DNA of 54,463 bases from Polaromonas sp. (GTDB lineage: Bacteria; Pseudomonadota; Gammaproteobacteria; Burkholderiales; Burkholderiaceae_C). The notes beneath the pieces are model-generated. The model did no database searches. It saw only the letters and a list, made by a program, of their open reading frames with translations, and was not told the DNA's origin. The position numbers and the translations under genes were made by a program. The stretch spans positions 1 to 54,463 of the forward strand of contig NZ_JAUXNA010000140.1 of NCBI RefSeq assembly GCF_030682935.1, given 5' to 3'. This document shows positions 52,574 to 54,463 of this stretch, piece after piece; position 1 is the stretch's first letter, and every line of letters starts with the position of its first letter.

Positions 52574-54031
52574 TCAGGCATGACTCGGCGCCGTGCCGGT
52601 AAAGCGCACGGCGACGCGCGCGCCGGGCGTTTCCGGGTGACCGGGCAGTCTGGCGTCTTCTATCGAAATGGTGGCGCCGTGCTGCTGCGCAATTTCAAGA
52701 ACAATCGCCAGCCCCAGCCCGGAGCCATCGACATTGGTGCCCAGCGTGCGGTAAAAGGGCTGGAACACCAGCTCGCGCTCGGACTCCAGAATGCCTGGCC
52801 CCGAGTCTTCCACCAGCAGCAGCAGCACGCCGCTGAAACGGTCGGTCAGCAGCCGCAGCGTGACCTGCCCTTTTTCCGGCGTGTAGTTGACGGCGTTGTC
52901 CAGCAGATTGCGCACCAGCTCCTTGAGCAACGTCGGGTTGCCTTCGAGCGCGGTGGCGGGCTTGCCGCCGGGCGGCCCGTCGTAGCCCAGGTCAATTTTC
53001 TTTTCAAGCGCCCGTGGCACCGTGTCGGCCATGACTTCCGAGACGATGTCGACCAGGTCAACGCGCTGCTTGGCCAGGCTGCGGCCGGTGGTTTCGGCAC
53101 GGGCCATGGACAGCAGCTGGTTGACGGTGTGGGTCGCGCGTATGCTGGCGCGGCCAATGTGCTTGAGTGATTTTTTGAGCTCGTCGGCATCGGTTTCCCG
53201 CTGCGCCAGGTCGGCCTGCATGCGCAGGCCCGCCAGCGGCGTCTTGAGCTGGTGCGCGGCATCGGCCAGAAAGCGTTTTTGCGTGGTCAGCGACACCTTG
53301 AGCCGGCTCAGCAAATCGTTGATCGAAGACACCAGTGGCGCCACTTCCTCGGGCACGGTGGTGTCGTCGAGCGGGCTCATGTCGTCGGGTTTTCGGGCGC
53401 GTATGCGCTTTTCCAGCTGCGCCAGCGGCTTGATGCCGCGCACCAGCGCCAGCCACACCAGCAGCACGGCCAGCGGCAGCGTCACGAACTGCGGCACCAT
53501 CGTGCCCTTGACGATCTCGGTGGCCAGCGTCTTGCGCTTTTCCAGCGTTTCCGCCACCTGCACCAGCACCGGGCGTGTTGCCGGTGTCGCGCCTTTCATA
53601 TCCATCTTGATCCAGGTGTAGGCCACGCGCACCGCTTCGCCCTGGATCACATCCTCACGCAGCCGCACTTCCCCGTTGGTGGGTTTTTTCTCGTCGGGCG
53701 GCAAGGGCAAATCGTGTTCGCCGCCCAGATGCTCGCCCTGCGTTCCCACCACCTGGTAATAGACCAGGTCGGTGTCATCGGCGCGCAAAATCTCACGTGC
53801 CGGCGCCGTCAGATTGAAATGGACCTTGTTGTCTTTGACCACCAGCAGCTTGGACAGCGCCTGCACGTTGTATTCAAGCGCCCGGTCAAAGGGCTTGCCT
53901 GCAATGTTCTGCGCTACCAGCCAGGTCAGCGTCAAGCTGATCGGCCACAGCAGCAGCAGCGGCGTGAGCATCCAGTCGAGAATCTCGCCAAACAGGCTGC
54001 GCCGCTCGCGCTGAAAAAGTCTCAAGCCCAC
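52574..54031 (-). CDS. Sensor histidine kinase (TctE-like)
   Basis: This 485-residue membrane kinase has an N-terminal segment (ILDWMLTPLLLLWPISLTLT), a periplasmic sensor region (residues about 40-175), a second membrane segment (VPQFVTLPLAVLLVWLALV) and a HAMP-like linker. The kinase core has the phospho-acceptor His260 in ADAAHQLKTPLAG, NLLDNAVNYTP (N box), DSGPGI (G1) and GSGLGLAIV (G2). The sensor type resembles TctE of citrate/tricarboxylate systems. It is encoded after the response regulator, 105 bp downstream. The signal sensed is unknown. Confidence 0.92.
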   Translation of the reverse strand: MGLRLFQRERRSLFGEILDWMLTPLLLLWPISLTLTWLVAQNIAGKPFDRALEYNVQALSKLLVVKDNKVHFNLTAPAREILRADDTDLVYYQVVGTQGEHLGGEHDLPLPPDEKKPTNGEVRLREDVIQGEAVRVAYTWIKMDMKGATPATRPVLVQVAETLEKRKTLATEIVKGTMVPQFVTLPLAVLLVWLALVRGIKPLAQLEKRIRARKPDDMSPLDDTTVPEEVAPLVSSINDLLSRLKVSLTTQKRFLADAAHQLKTPLAGLRMQADLAQRETDADELKKSLKHIGRASIRATHTVNQLLSMARAETTGRSLAKQRVDLVDIVSEVMADTVPRALEKKIDLGYDGPPGGKPATALEGNPTLLKELVRNLLDNAVNYTPEKGQVTLRLLTDRFSGVLLLLVEDSGPGILESERELVFQPFYRTLGTNVDGSGLGLAIVLEIAQQHGATISIEDARLPGHPETPGARVAVRFTGTAPSHA

Positions 54032-54136
54032 GATATTGGAGTGTCAGTTGAAGGCGAATCGCACGGTACGCATGTAGAAAAACATGAAAGTTATTTTTAG
54101 CCGCATCTTCTAAGTCTAAGCGTGGGGCCCAACTGT

Positions 54137-54463
54137 TCAGTTGGGAATTTTTTCCAGGCAATAACCAAGACCGCGCACCGTGGCAATCCGGATCGGGCCC
54201 TTTTCAATCTTCTTGCGCAGGCGATGGATGTAGACCTCAATCGCGTTGTTGCTGACTTCCTCGCCCCATTCACACAGGCGCTCGACCAGCTGGTCCTTGC
54301 TGACGAGCCGGCCGGCGCGCTGCAGCAGCACTTCAAGCAACCCCAGCTCGCGCGCCGACAGTTCCAGCATCTGGCCGTCTATGGTGGCCACGCGCCCGGC
54401 CTGGTCGTACACCAGCGGACCGTGCTTGATGGTGGAACTGGCCCCGCCCATGCCGCGGCGGGT
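54137..54463 (-). CDS. OmpR-family response regulator, C-terminal part (TctD-like; 5' end outside window)
   Basis: The last 108 residues of a winged-helix response regulator are visible: VATIDGQMLELSARELGLLE, VSKDQLVERLCEWGEEVSNN, AIEVYIHRLRKKIEKG and IATVRGLGYCLEK. The frame is open to the window edge (TRRGMGG), so the receiver domain lies beyond. It is the partner of the kinase at 52574-54031. Confidence 0.92.
   Translation of the reverse strand, partial: TRRGMGGASSTIKHGPLVYDQAGRVATIDGQMLELSARELGLLEVLLQRAGRLVSKDQLVERLCEWGEEVSNNAIEVYIHRLRKKIEKGPIRIATVRGLGYCLEKIPN

Overview
The window comes from the chromosome of a GC-rich betaproteobacterium, most likely a member of the Comamonadaceae (Polaromonas/Rhodoferax/Acidovorax type). 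The grounds are the gene content (pirin, slyX, GlsB, SPOR/birA, a topB with a SWIB tail, a tctDE-like pair) and at least eight copies of a roughly 55-65 bp intergenic element ending in CAGCTATCAAAT...TAGC, a family I recognise from that group. It carries a complete set of nitrous oxide reduction genes. No rRNA, tRNA or CRISPR array was seen.

Layout. 1-3.5 kb: end of transketolase and gap, with a lower-GC DUF262/DUF1524 (GmrSD-like) restriction gene wedged between them. 3.5-12.6 kb: ordinary small genes (an LRR/LysR deletion scar, slyX, pirin, collagen-like and SUMF1-like lipoproteins, a GlsB-type membrane protein, GST, two VOC proteins, a DTW-domain tRNA modification enzyme) and a ParDE-type toxin-antitoxin pair. 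12.9-19.1 kb: sbcDC, then a Fic protein with a striking palindromic operator and a REP-like sequence inserted in frame. 19.2-30.6 kb: a leftward defence island: NERD-helicase, hsdM, hsdS, an Abi-C/HEPN-like protein, a truncated RhuM, an unrecognised HEPN-like protein, an AlbA_2/Schlafen-type protein and hsdR. The genes from hsdM to the AlbA_2 protein mostly overlap by ATGA. 31.0-35.3 kb: CsbD, flavin reductase, CBS protein, MFS transporter, a Lys/Ala-rich exported protein and a SlyD-type isomerase. 35.4-45.8 kb: the nos region. A lipoprotein cytochrome c and nosX (apbE family) diverge from nosZ-nosR-nosD-nosF-nosY-nosL-nosL2, with one near-consensus FNR-type box between the divergent starts. 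45.9-54.5 kb: SPOR protein, birA, a SET-domain protein divergent from topB (topoisomerase III fused to a Lys/Ala-rich tail and a SWIB domain), a class I glutamine-amidotransferase hydrolase, and a TctE/TctD-like two-component pair cut by the window end.

How the parts work together. The nos genes encode an N2O-respiration module: NosZ reduces N2O in the periplasm, NosR and NosX form the flavin/Fe-S electron path, NosDFY and NosL supply CuZ maturation, and the cytochrome c is a likely donor. Both NosZ and the cytochrome c appear to carry lipoboxes followed by similar Thr/Ala/Pro linkers, so they may be anchored together at a membrane. The defence genes (DUF262, Fic, the type I R-M island, ParDE) form a second theme. 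The SET/TopB-SWIB pair resembles a chromatin-type pairing known in Chlamydia and is one of the more unusual arrangements here.
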